Positions 1-6,599 are shown, counted from the stretch's first letter. The stretch: 13,752 nt of DNA from Candidatus Tayloriibacteriota bacterium (GCA_026395155.1 JAPLZG010000112.1:3305-17056), one strand, 5' to 3'. The notes: generated from the sequence alone by a model not told the origin. Made by a program: numbers and translations.

Positions 1-769
1 GATCTTTATGTATCATTGCCTCATGTTTTGCAGGAAAAACCTCCTCATTCCATTTCATCTTTCCACAGTAAAAAGGATTTGACAGAAGATCATATAATCT
101 TGTCTTCCCAACTTTTTTACCTGCTCTATTTCTAAGGCCTTCTTTATACATAACATCAACTAGAGCTGGCGTGGAATAATTACCAGTTGAATATAGTTCA
201 AACATTTTTCTTATATTAGGAGCTTTTTCTTCATCAATAAAGTGTGTCTTATGACCTTTATCGCCAGTTGTTTTATATCCTAGTGGAGGTTTTGTTGGTA
301 ACCATCCTTGAGCAATTTTTTCTTTTTGTCCCTTTATAACCTCTTCAGACAGATTGGCAATATATTTCTTAGCAAGTACAATTTCAATATCCCAACGAAA
401 CTTTTCATCTGACTTAGCGTTTTTATGTATTACAAGATTTTGTTTTACGAAGTGAATTTGTCTTTCTATATTAGCTTCAATCCAGTCATTTGCGACAACT
501 GCTTCTTTAAGATTTCTAGTTAGACGATCTACTTTTTCGCACAATAGAATTTGGATATTATTATTTTCCATGTAATTCATCATTTCTCCAAATATTTTTC
601 TTTGTTTTGCTCCGCTTGCAGATTCAGCAACGGCAAAAACTTTTATAACTTCAAGTTCTTTTCTTTTGGCATATTCAGTAAGTAACTTTTCTTGAGATGG
701 TAAAGAGTAACCAGTTTCTTCCTGTTCTTTTGATGACACTCTACAATATGCTACTGATTTATTTTTCAT
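1..769 (-). CDS. Large serine recombinase (site-specific integrase), 3' part beyond window edge
   Basis: This is a serine-family site-specific recombinase that would integrate or excise a mobile element through a covalent 5'-phosphoserine link. My translation from ATG at 769 gives 256 residues before the window ends. The resolvase domain starts with VAYCRVSSKEQ, placing the catalytic serine at about residue 12. The conserved arginines lie in EKVDRLTRN (about 78-86), followed by the long connecting helix. The second (Recombinase/DUF4368-type) domain runs from about 157, with GWLPTKPPLGYK and the LLSNPFYCGKMKW motif near 229-240. The zinc ribbon and coiled coil expected in large serine recombinases would be further left. 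The start overlaps the end of the 65-aa upstream ORF by 11 nt, suggesting translational coupling. The attachment site normally close to such a gene is not visible, presumably because it lies outside the window. The family call is firm; the direction of the element is inference. Confidence 0.93.
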   Translation of the reverse strand, partial: MKNKSVAYCRVSSKEQEETGYSLPSQEKLLTEYAKRKELEVIKVFAVAESASGAKQRKIFGEMMNYMENNNIQILLCEKVDRLTRNLKEAVVANDWIEANIERQIHFVKQNLVIHKNAKSDEKFRWDIEIVLAKKYIANLSEEVIKGQKEKIAQGWLPTKPPLGYKTTGDKGHKTHFIDEEKAPNIRKMFELYSTGNYSTPALVDVMYKEGLRNRAGKKVGKTRLYDLLSNPFYCGKMKWNEEVFPAKHEAMIHKD

Positions 770-956
770 GGTTAGTTTTATTAATTTCTATTATAACATC
801 TTTGTCATTCAACATTCTATAGTAAATTTCCGCGAGTTTATCAAAATAACCAACAAGATCTCTGAGTATCAAACCAGCCTCAATAGAACCTACGTCTTTT
901 CCGTATTCTTCTATGATAGCTTGTTGAAATTCATTTATAAGATCTTGATTAGGCAT
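759..956 (-). CDS. Small helical protein coupled to the serine recombinase
   Basis: A 65-residue acidic, almost wholly helical protein with no transmembrane segment. It contains the pattern EFQQAIIEEYGKDVGSIEAG, then a leucine/tyrosine-rich helix (LRDLVGYFDKLAEIYYRML). Its stop codon lies 11 nt inside the recombinase gene, so the two are almost certainly co-translated. I recall short ORFs of this style (E-F...EEYG...EA...L) just upstream of recombinase or integrase genes in Patescibacteria. This one may be a recombination directionality or accessory factor, but it has no recognisable DNA-binding motif. The function is unknown; the position is the main clue. Confidence 0.7.
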   Translation of the reverse strand: MPNQDLINEFQQAIIEEYGKDVGSIEAGLILRDLVGYFDKLAEIYYRMLNDKDVIIEINKTNHEK

Positions 957-975
957 TTTGGTTTAATTTATTGCA

Positions 976-1407
976 TTAGAAAGGCATATCCTCACGTGGA
1001 ATAGGCCCTCTTAGGGTCGTGCATTTATCATCTGCTTTGTCCTCATGTGGTACATTACCCACCTTTGGTGTGTCGACCCCTCTAATTCCAAGCTGTGCTG
1101 GCTCCTGCTGACCCTGTACTTTCGGTTTCAATTGCTCAAAAGGAGCCAAAAGATCCAGAATCTGCTTTCTGGTGTTATTAATGTTTTCAATCATCTCTTC
1201 TACCGTTTTATTTCTATTATCGGCTAAGTTTGTTCTTACTTGGTGTTCAAACAATTCTGCGAACACACTTGATAGAGATGTGAAATACAAGTGGTAACCA
1301 TTCCTCATTGATTGTCTTACGTCTTTCCTTATGATTAAAACGTAATTTCTTTCGTCTCCAAACAGGTGTACTGTTGGAAATAGATTTGCTATTAATTTGT
1401 TATCCAT
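976..1407 (-). CDS. Hypothetical protein, 143 aa
   Basis: I do not recognise this protein. Residues 1-60 look mixed alpha/beta (FPTVHLFGDERNYVLIIRK, then a hydrophobic stretch around HLYFTSLSSVFAELFEHQV). Residues 68-95 form an amphipathic, coiled-coil-like helix (VEEMIENINNTRKQILDLL). The tail from about 95 is proline- and glycine-rich and looks disordered. There is no signal peptide or cysteine motif. The start has no Shine-Dalgarno but a TTAATTAATT-type leader like its neighbours. It ends 19 nt before the next gene, so it belongs to the same leftward group as the recombinase. It is probably a structural or accessory protein of the mobile element. Confidence 0.6.
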   Translation of the reverse strand: MDNKLIANLFPTVHLFGDERNYVLIIRKDVRQSMRNGYHLYFTSLSSVFAELFEHQVRTNLADNRNKTVEEMIENINNTRKQILDLLAPFEQLKPKVQGQQEPAQLGIRGVDTPKVGNVPHEDKADDKCTTLRGPIPREDMPF

Positions 1408-1474
1408 ATTTTTAATTAATTAATTTTTAATTTGCTATTAATGTTAATGCTCTTATAAACTCAGATCTTTCAAC

Positions 1475-1675
1475 CTAAATATACGGTTGGTATTTCGTGA
1501 TAATTGCTGCATGTTTACTTTTATTTTCTTCATGAGATGTTTCGATCATTATTTTTTTCATATTTACAATTCTATTTTCGTGAACCTTCTTACTTTCTCC
1601 TGGTCTTCTCTGCGAAACTATTAGCATATTGTTCTCTCCGTCTTTAAAACTCACTCTTCTTGTTATTATTTTCAT
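1475..1675 (-). CDS. Hypothetical small basic protein, 66 aa
   Basis: A 66-residue, lysine/arginine-rich protein of unknown function. The N-terminal third reads as beta strands (KIITRRVSF, NMLIVSQRRPG) and the rest as a charged helix. It has no known motif. The ATG is preceded by an A/T leader (AAATTTAAT) typical of starts in this window. It lies between the 48-aa and 143-aa genes with the same orientation. The small size and lack of a family match leave real doubt, although the leader and gene spacing favour a true gene. Confidence 0.5.
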   Translation of the reverse strand: MKIITRRVSFKDGENNMLIVSQRRPGESKKVHENRIVNMKKIMIETSHEENKSKHAAIITKYQPYI

Positions 1676-1714
1676 ATTAAATTTTTAGTTAATTTTAATA
1701 ATTACTCGATCTTT

Positions 1715-1744
1715 CCCTGCTTGTTCAGTCCTTAACAAACAGGG
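1715..1744. repeat. 11-bp inverted repeat between the 48-aa and 66-aa genes
   Basis: CCCTGCTTGTT (1715-1725) pairs with AACAAACAGGG (1734-1744) across an 8-nt loop. All 11 positions pair if one G-T wobble is allowed, on the minus-strand transcript. No T-run follows on either strand, so it is not a standard intrinsic terminator. It could be an attenuator, an RNA-stability hairpin or a protein-binding site. Confidence 0.55.
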
Positions 1745-1759
1745 GTCAACCTTAAACTT

Positions 1760-1906
1760 CTATTTCGTTTTGATTTTCTTTAAAACGATTTCGAACCAAT
1801 CTGAGATCATGATTGAATGACAACATAAGTCATCAATTGCCTCCTTTAACAAATCAATTTGTATCTTGATTGGCTCATCTTCAAATCCTTTTTGTTTTTT
1901 TGCCAT
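1760..1906 (-). CDS. Small acidic/basic helical protein, 48 aa
   Basis: This short ORF runs from ATG at 1906 to TAG at 1760. The product begins MAKKQKGFEDEPIKIQID, followed by a helix (LLKEAIDDLCCHSIM), and ends SDWFEIVLKKIKTK. Helix, turn and second helix after a short strand (PIKIQID) resemble the size and layout of ribbon-helix-helix DNA-binding or antitoxin proteins. This is a fold guess, not a motif match. It is the first gene of the leftward recombinase group after the terminator at 2036..2064. An inverted repeat at 1951..1976 lies in its upstream region, which would suit an autoregulator. Confidence 0.55.
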   Translation of the reverse strand: MAKKQKGFEDEPIKIQIDLLKEAIDDLCCHSIMISDWFEIVLKKIKTK

Positions 1907-1950
1907 AAAATAATTTAAATTATTACTGATAAAACCGACCTTTTAAATCT

Positions 1951-1976
1951 GATGATTGACTCTAGAATTAATCATC
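1951..1976. promoter_or_regulatory. Candidate operator: 7-bp inverted repeat upstream of the 48-aa gene
   Basis: GATGATT (1951-1957) and AATCATC (1970-1976) form a perfect inverted repeat with a 12-nt spacer containing TCTAGA. It lies 45 nt upstream of the 48-aa gene, where a promoter for the leftward element genes should be. Binding by a regulator is inference. Confidence 0.35.
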
Positions 1977-2035
1977 GTTATTAAAAGAATATTAAAAATA
2001 GAAAGCTTAAAAAATCCTTAAGTTTGAAAAATTGG

Positions 2036-2064
2036 CAAAATAAAAGACCTCATTAATAGAGGCC
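2036..2064 (-). terminator. Intrinsic terminator of the 298-aa gene
   Basis: In the minus-strand RNA, GGCCTC (2064-2059) pairs with GAGGTC (2051-2046), one pair being G-U, around a 7-nt loop. It is followed by TTTTATTTT. It lies 30 nt after the stop codon of the 298-aa gene. A second small stem (TTAAGTC/GACTTAA, 2084-2107) covers that stop codon. Confidence 0.7.
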
Positions 2065-2093
2065 CTTTAGGTTGTCCACAATTTTAAGTCTTT

Positions 2094-2990
2094 TTAAGCA
2101 GACTTAAGCCGTTGTGTAATTGCTTTTTGTGTAATTAGTTTAATTTCTATATTTGGCACAATAAGACCATCCTCAACTTTTAAAATTTTGATAATCTTAA
2201 ATCCCCCGCTCTTTGCAAAAAGCGGATTAAGTTTATTACTACTAAAATAATCAAAAAATTCCTTACTAAAATTTATCCTCTGTTTCTTGGCTAATTCATA
2301 AAACTGTCCCCAATAATTACCTCTGTGGAATCCTCTTGGATTATTATAATTGCCATTTATATAAATATTAACTCTTTTGTTTTCGGTCCTGTCTTCCAAT
2401 ACTTCGATTCTTTTTATTGATAATTTAGCTTTATCATCCTTAACATCTACAATTCTAGGTTTGATATTTTCATTAACAAGAGCCCTAAGATACCCTTCCA
2501 AAAGGGGTTTGAGATCGTAATCTATAACCACATTATATCCTTCATACCAATCATTGTTGTCTTCTTCCCATTGAAACTTTTCAACGTTAAAGTATGCGAC
2601 TTTATTTTCTAATTTATAAAGATTCTTCTTGATGTTTTTTAACATTTCATTACAGTAACTGTAATATTCTTGATCTTTACTTTCAAAACCACAACCCCGA
2701 TATCTTCCAAGAGGAAAAAGATCGGGAGCCTCTTTTCCTAATAGATTAACAGGAAAAAGAATATAATCGCTAGGTCCGTCAAAGGGCTCACGTACTGTCT
2801 CCGTGCTAACTGATAAAAGCTTATTAAGAAACCAAAATATTTGCTGTTGTTTTTGTTGCGGTCTATTAACAACACGCTTTGGCATTGGTTCGTTGTTATC
2901 TTTTCTTCTTTTTCTCTCTTCTGCGTCATGGAGTTCAAGAGCCTTAGCGAAGTCTTTTATATTCATATTATTTTTCGCTGGTTCTGTCAT
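2094..2990 (-). CDS. Hypothetical protein, 298 aa
   Basis: A soluble protein that I cannot assign to a family. Residues 1-50 are highly charged and probably flexible (AEERKRRKDNNEPMPKRVV, then glutamine-rich). From about 51 a folded domain contains aromatic and strand-rich stretches (DYILFPVNLLG, YEGYNVVIDYDL) and a loop rich in Asn/Gly/His (INGNYNNPRGFHRGNYWGQ, about 218-236). The C-terminal strands are FKIIKILKVEDG and PNIEIKLI. No nuclease, helicase or helix-turn-helix motif is evident. It has its own terminator and stands between a long repeat-containing intergenic region and the recombinase group. A replication or element-maintenance role is possible, but only position supports it. The start is the ATG after a TATAGTAATATATAG leader. 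Confidence 0.75.
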   Translation of the reverse strand: MTEPAKNNMNIKDFAKALELHDAEERKRRKDNNEPMPKRVVNRPQQKQQQIFWFLNKLLSVSTETVREPFDGPSDYILFPVNLLGKEAPDLFPLGRYRGCGFESKDQEYYSYCNEMLKNIKKNLYKLENKVAYFNVEKFQWEEDNNDWYEGYNVVIDYDLKPLLEGYLRALVNENIKPRIVDVKDDKAKLSIKRIEVLEDRTENKRVNIYINGNYNNPRGFHRGNYWGQFYELAKKQRINFSKEFFDYFSSNKLNPLFAKSGGFKIIKILKVEDGLIVPNIEIKLITQKAITQRLKSA

Positions 2991-3106
2991 TTCTATATAT
3001 TACTATATTCAAAGCAAACTTGATATTAAAATTTTGGCACTAAAATGGGCTAAATTTAAACAACATTCGCGTTACGGTTAACTTATTATTCTTTTTCGCG
3101 TCACGC

Positions 3107-3318
3107 AACTTCTAACTCCATGCTCGTGACATGATGTTTCCTAGCTACGCTTTATCCAAGCTAGAAAACGTGATGTTTCTAGCTTGAGCGTAATTATTTT
3201 TCGATTTTGGAACGTAAAGTGTTTCAAATTTGTAGTTTGTAGGTATTTTGATTGGTCCCTTTACTAAGATAACGTAAAGCGTAATTATACTTGGTGTAAG
3301 AATTCCTAACTTCTAGTT
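3107..3318. repeat. Cluster of short direct and inverted repeats upstream of the 298-aa gene
   Basis: A perfect 10-bp inverted repeat, AAGCTAGAAA (3158-3167) and TTTCTAGCTT (3176-3185), has an 8-nt loop. TGATGTTTC with a following TAGCT occurs at about 3133 and 3171. AACGTAAAG occurs at 3211 and again exactly 60 nt later at 3271. GCGTAATTAT occurs at 3188 and 3279. AACTTCTA occurs at 3107 and 3308. No gene fits this stretch. Spaced short repeats next to an inverted repeat are compatible with iterons, a partition site or multiple operator sites. Confidence 0.5.
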
Positions 3319-3431
3319 TCAATTTTTTGAATTTTGGGCACAGTAAGGGTTAAGCGTGTCCTTTTTTGCCCTTTTTTTGGGTTTTTTGGTCTTGAACGTC
3401 ATTTCCGACTTTTCAATTATTACCATCTGGT

Positions 3432-3696
3432 CCCGCTGTCTCTCGGGGATGTTTTACCATTCTAACTTTGTAAGGGAATTACTCCTAATTAACTCTCTCT
3501 GTACATGTCCATCTATTATCGGACTTTCCGTCATATACATGTAGCTCTTTTCCCCTGCGTGACTTGCTGATTGGCTGCAGTCTTTATGAGGCACCTAATT
3601 TGACTGGATTATGCCAGTCACATTTGGGTAACACTTGTTTGTATCGCATCCAGAGGGGGCCCAGTGTTACTAACGTAGCCTTATTCTCCAGAATAA
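3432..3696. other. Non-coding stretch rich in hairpins
   Basis: No credible ORF is present and the stretch is visibly less AT-rich than its flanks. Successive hairpins are: CCCG/CGGG (3432-3447); TACATGT/ACATGTA (3502-3508 with 3537-3543) enclosing CGGA/TCCG; TGACTGG/CCAGTCA (3601-3620, 6-nt loop); GTAACACT/AGTGTTAC (3628-3635 with 3663-3670) enclosing GGGGGCCC; and TTATTC/GAATAA (3681-3696). The density suggests a structured RNA or a mobile-element end. The transcribed strand is not certain. Confidence 0.4.
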
Positions 3697-3704
3697 CCTT
3701 TAAC

Positions 3705-3757
3705 AAAAAACCTCTCAGAATCGACTTACTAGTAACGAGTAAGTCCATTTTGAGAGG
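3705..3757 (-). terminator. Intrinsic terminator closing the 6130-to-3971 operon
   Basis: In the minus-strand RNA a two-part stem forms. CCTCTCA (3757-3751 region) pairs with TGAGAGG (3717-3711), and inside it GACTTAC pairs with GTAAGTC (3745-3739 with 3729-3723). Six T residues follow immediately (3710-3705). It lies about 215 nt downstream of the 185-aa gene, the last gene of the leftward operon. The reverse direction has no such T-run. Confidence 0.75.
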
Positions 3758-3970
3758 ATTCTTTACCTTCCTAATGGGTCGTTACTATTTCTACTCTGGT
3801 TGATCCTTCTTGATCCAACATTATGTATTCTATCAAAGTCCCACTGGTACTTGTCAAATTTTTGGTTAGCAACAAAACCACAGCTAGAATCAAAGGTATT
3901 TACGGATCAATCCACAGTCTCTTTTACTAAGTTACTTAATATTTTCAAAAACTATTGGATTTGTATAAAA

Positions 3971-4528
3971 CTATTGCTTATTATTTACAGCAGTCATGAG
4001 CTCCTGTGCTCTAATTACCTCATCAAACAATCCTGCACGACTACATGATCCAAGCCAACGTAAAAATCTTCTCGTATAACGTGATCTATAAAATATACGG
4101 TTCATCTTCTCTCTTGTATCTATGATCTTTAGTATCTGGTTTTGCTTGTATAAGAACTCCCCATGCTTACTTGTACGGTTTATGGTGGTTGATTGATAAT
4201 AAAGCTTATGACAACAACGGCATTTAAATTGTTTGTTGTTTGGTGGAAGATATAGTTTAGCAACATGAGCACCACAATCACAAACAAAAAACATTCTTGT
4301 GCCATAACGAAGTTCGCTGTCAACAAGTTTTATCCTTTGATCTTCCTCAGCATATTTAATGATTAAATAGTTATTTTCTGTGCCATATTCAATAATATAG
4401 TCAAAAACAGTTCCAAACGAGGTGTTAATATAGCTCTCAACGTTTGTTTTACGGTCTACAGCAAGCTTTAAATCTTTATTGAACCTTTTGGTTGTTATGT
4501 TAAAACATGATTCTACTAGTGTTTTCAT
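3971..4528 (-). CDS. Cysteine-motif protein with KLYLPP signature, 185 aa
   Basis: The central part carries a zinc-binding-type arrangement: CDCG at 83-86, KLYLPP at 91-96 and CRCC at 103-106. This resembles the CGRRVxKLYLPP...C..C module I recall from many uncharacterised proteins linked to mobile elements. The N-terminal 60 residues look like beta strands (VFDYIIEYG, NYLIIKYA). The C-terminal 70 residues are very basic and helical (YRSRYTRRFLRWLG), which suggests nucleic-acid binding. The motif here reads CxC rather than the usual CxxC in the first half, although C83/C85 with C103/C106 could still coordinate metal. It begins 20 nt after the 228-aa gene and is the last gene of the operon. 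The function is not known. Confidence 0.75.
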   Translation of the reverse strand: MKTLVESCFNITTKRFNKDLKLAVDRKTNVESYINTSFGTVFDYIIEYGTENNYLIIKYAEEDQRIKLVDSELRYGTRMFFVCDCGAHVAKLYLPPNNKQFKCRCCHKLYYQSTTINRTSKHGEFLYKQNQILKIIDTREKMNRIFYRSRYTRRFLRWLGSCSRAGLFDEVIRAQELMTAVNNKQ

Positions 4529-4548
4529 TCCCCTATTCTAGCAAAGTC

Positions 4549-5235
4549 CTATTGTGAATCTTCCTTTTGCTTCTTTTCTTTCCGTCTTAATAGTATTACA
4601 TCAAACATAAAATCGTACAGATCATTTAAAAAACGTTGGCGTTCCTCCTTTTCCCTGTCATCTTTCGGTTCTACGTAAGTGTAAGTAACCTTAACCTTAC
4701 TAACTTGAATATCAAACACTACCTCGGCAGTTAATTGATCAACCGTCAGACAAGCCTCGGTCTCTTTGTTGTTGGTCTCTCCATGTCTTTCTTTCTCTGA
4801 TATGCAATCATGTCCTCTTTCCATTGAAAAGCCACAGTAATCACAAACTTCACCTCCGTATTTTCTAGACCACTCTGCCTCTAGTCGTTTTTCTGCATCG
4901 CTTTTCACATAAATTTCCTTAGGTTCATAACAATAAGCGTCTATTTCTAAACAGGACTGAAATTCTAAGAGATTCTTAATATTCCAATCGATAGTTTTCA
5001 ATATTGCTGTTATATTCTTTGTCTTAATGTCATCAATAGTAAATATTGTCTTCATTCCAGAAAGACAAGCTTTTGAATTTATACATGATAAAACAATATT
5101 TCTGATATTCCAGTCTGGGTCAAACGTAGGTATCATCCCTATATCAGAAAAAGTCTTCAATAGTTTTTCTATTTGTTCCGCATCAAAACCATGACTGTTT
5201 ATAGAAATCTTGTCTTCTAGAGTGTCACCTTTCAT
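4549..5235 (-). CDS. Hypothetical protein with CxxC-HxC motif, 228 aa
   Basis: I do not recognise this family. Residues 1-120 look helical and contain a near-repeat, DWNIRNIVL (41-49) and DWNIKNLLE (84-92), suggesting two copies of a roughly 43-residue helical unit. A putative metal site follows: C131, C134, H142 and C144 (CDYC...GHDC). Residues 169-190 form strands (EVVFDIQVSKVKVTYTYV). The C-terminus is a long charged helix ending in a lysine-rich tail. The start overlaps the stop of the preceding gene in an ATGA, giving a 4-nt overlap and therefore translational coupling. The internal repeat and metal motif suggest a binding or adaptor protein. Confidence 0.75.
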   Translation of the reverse strand: MKGDTLEDKISINSHGFDAEQIEKLLKTFSDIGMIPTFDPDWNIRNIVLSCINSKACLSGMKTIFTIDDIKTKNITAILKTIDWNIKNLLEFQSCLEIDAYCYEPKEIYVKSDAEKRLEAEWSRKYGGEVCDYCGFSMERGHDCISEKERHGETNNKETEACLTVDQLTAEVVFDIQVSKVKVTYTYVEPKDDREKEERQRFLNDLYDFMFDVILLRRKEKKQKEDSQ

Positions 5236-5588
5236 TTTATTGATTCTTGTATATTATCTTTTATTTCGTTCATGATAACTGGATCTGCTTTTCCATCTTT
5301 AGCCTCGTTATACCTCTGTATTGCCTCTGTACAGCCATTTTCAATCCAAAATTGATACCTAGCTTTAGACCAATCAGAAAGAGTGGCACCATGATGACTA
5401 TCATAAAAGTTATTGGTCCATTTATCAAAATCTATTTGGTATTGAGTGGTTTCTGCTGTGGTAGTTCCATATTCATCTGGGCACTTTTGAATATGAGGTT
5501 TTTCTGATGTTTTGTTTATAAAAAAAACTATACATAATATTCCAAGTATAACCAGTAACGTAATTGTTGTAGTTTTTATTTTTGACAT
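5232..5588 (-). CDS. Membrane-anchored small protein, 118 aa
   Basis: An N-terminal lysine-containing start is followed by one hydrophobic helix (about residues 7-24, TTITLLVILGILCIVFF), giving a signal anchor with the rest outside the membrane. The outer part contains Cys36 and Cys86 and a conserved-looking helical segment, WIENGCTEAIQRYNEAKDG (81-99). I recall a similar NC..A..RY.EAK pattern in Patescibacteria proteins of unknown function. The ATG shares one base with the TAA of the TPR gene (TAATG), and the gene ends in an ATGA overlap with the next. It is therefore the middle member of a tightly coupled set. Confidence 0.8.
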   Translation of the reverse strand: MSKIKTTTITLLVILGILCIVFFINKTSEKPHIQKCPDEYGTTTAETTQYQIDFDKWTNNFYDSHHGATLSDWSKARYQFWIENGCTEAIQRYNEAKDGKADPVIMNEIKDNIQESIK

Positions 5589-6130
5589 TATAAATTATTA
5601 TCTGATGTTATGATTTGCCATTTTTTTAAATCTTCCATTTTGTTCAGAGCAATTTCTTTCATTTGTAGGGTGAGTGTATGTTGGGGGTTAGTTTTTAATA
5701 CTTCATCAAGAACCTCAATCGCCTCCTTATATTTACCGAGAGTTATCAATCTATCTGCTTGAAAAAATAAAGTAACTACTTTTGGGAGTAATACTCTATT
5801 ATTTAATGCTTCTGAATTATTTGGGTCAATTTCTAATACTTCATTAAAAAGATTAACTGCCTCCTCAGATTTACCAAGCTTTTTAAGAACAACACCTTTA
5901 TTGTTTAGGGCATCTATGTCTTTTGGATTAATTGTTAATACTTCATCATATAATTCGATTGCTTCAAAATATTTACCAAGTTCATCTAATACAATCCCTT
6001 TATTATTTAAGGCGAAAACATTTTGAGGTTCAATTTTCAACACTTCATTTAATATCAAAATTGCTTCTTCAAATTTATGTGAAGAAATTAGACTCTCAGC
6101 TTTATTAAGTTTTACTTTTGTTTCATCCAT
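5588..6130 (-). CDS. TPR-repeat protein, 180 aa
   Basis: A tetratricopeptide-repeat scaffold, expected to mediate protein-protein contacts. With the start at ATG 6130 it has 180 residues and four TPR-like units, at about 4-37, 38-71, 72-105 and 118-152. The classical spacing is visible in ALNNKGIVLDELGKYFEAIE and its second copy ALNNKGVVLKKLGKSEEAVN. The open frame continues upstream to GTG 6286. I reject that extension because it would be read from GC-richer, hairpin-forming DNA with an unlikely composition, and because ATG 6130 has an A/T leader like the other starts. No signal peptide is seen, so it is probably cytoplasmic unless recruited by the coupled membrane protein. It is the first gene of the operon, just downstream of the candidate RNA element. 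Confidence 0.88.
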   Translation of the reverse strand: MDETKVKLNKAESLISSHKFEEAILILNEVLKIEPQNVFALNNKGIVLDELGKYFEAIELYDEVLTINPKDIDALNNKGVVLKKLGKSEEAVNLFNEVLEIDPNNSEALNNRVLLPKVVTLFFQADRLITLGKYKEAIEVLDEVLKTNPQHTLTLQMKEIALNKMEDLKKWQIITSDNNL

Positions 6131-6147
6131 TAGATTATTTAGACACA

Positions 6148-6277
6148 CAAAAACCCCATTACCAGGCGGACCCGAAGATCCTATGCCAGTTTCCTGACAT
6201 AACGCGAACAGCGAATCCTGATAAGGGGATTTTTGCGCTGTTCGCGATTGCATTCGCCATGCTGATATTCCTATCAG
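6148..6277 (-). ncRNA. Candidate structured RNA or cis-regulatory leader of the TPR operon
   Basis: Read as minus-strand RNA, four stems follow each other. CUGAUA/UAUCAG is capped by GGAA (6277-6262). An 11-bp stem CGCGAACAGCG/CGCUGUUCGCG (6246-6236 with 6213-6203) has a 22-nt loop. UAUGUCAG/CUGGCAUA is capped by GAAA (6201-6182). GGAUC/GGUCC is capped by UUCG. GNRA tetraloops and C(UUCG)G are typical of real RNA folds, and two stems need a G-U pair that exists only on this strand. The 22-nt loop begins CAAAAAUCCCC and can pair with GGGGUUUUUG (6157-6148), making a possible pseudoknot 17 nt before the ATG. No known riboswitch class is recognised. Confidence 0.55.
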
Positions 6278-6452
6278 TTTAGGCACATATTTAATTTTAC
6301 TAACTTCATAATAATACCATTTATTTAAAAAATTTTCACGACCAAATTCCTACAGATTTTTTGAAATATTTTTCTAGGATGTGTTTTTAAAACGGTAAAT
6401 TAATTAGAAACAACCCCTTTCAATATTTCATGTTTTCTGTTTTGAGTTCACG

Positions 6453-6533
6453 GGTACACGAGCTACCGTATCGGTATAGTACCTTAATTTTAACCCCTTA
6501 AAGGGTATCGACAGCGCCCCCATACCCATACCA
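6453..6533. repeat. Nested inverted repeats in the divergent intergenic region
   Basis: GGTAC (6453-6457) pairs with GTACC (6479-6483) and encloses TACCG/CGGTA (6464-6476, 3-nt loop). Next come CCCTT-A-AAGGG and GGGTAT/ATACCC (6503-6508 with 6522-6527). The word TATCG occurs twice and GGTAT/ATACC recurs. The rest of 6278..6690 is AT-rich, with no ORF that I can support. The repeats could be operators or an origin-like site. Confidence 0.4.
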
Positions 6534-6599
6534 AACATATTTAATAATTAATCATTTAACTATTTCATTGAATTAGCAATCAAATTCTAATTCAAAAAT

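Noticed and set aside
3319..3540. Minus-strand frame MYMTESPIIDGHV... with one in-frame TAA at codon 29 and a lysine-rich tail
   Set aside because: It lies in a hairpin-rich region, is interrupted by a stop, and the lysine-rich part comes from T-runs on the other strand; no family is recognised. It might be a decayed gene, but the evidence is too weak.
3628..3670. GTAACACT...AGTGTTAC stem as an integron attC site
   Set aside because: The GTTRRRY/RYYYAAC core sites are not met on either strand and there is no integron integrase.
3763..3906. Minus-strand open stretch ending DPLGR-stop just before the terminator
   Set aside because: There is no start codon, and a second frame is open over the same bases; no family resemblance. 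It is better read as the 3' untranslated region of the operon.
3356..4048. Plus-strand ORFs of 62, 79 and 82 codons
   Set aside because: They have hydrophobic, low-quality translations, no leader motif, and lie over hairpins and the terminator; the last overlaps the 185-aa gene.
6131..6286. N-terminal 52-codon extension of the TPR protein from GTG 6286
   Set aside because: The stretch folds into RNA hairpins, has a composition unlike the gene, and starts with GTG; the ATG at 6130 has the usual A/T leader.
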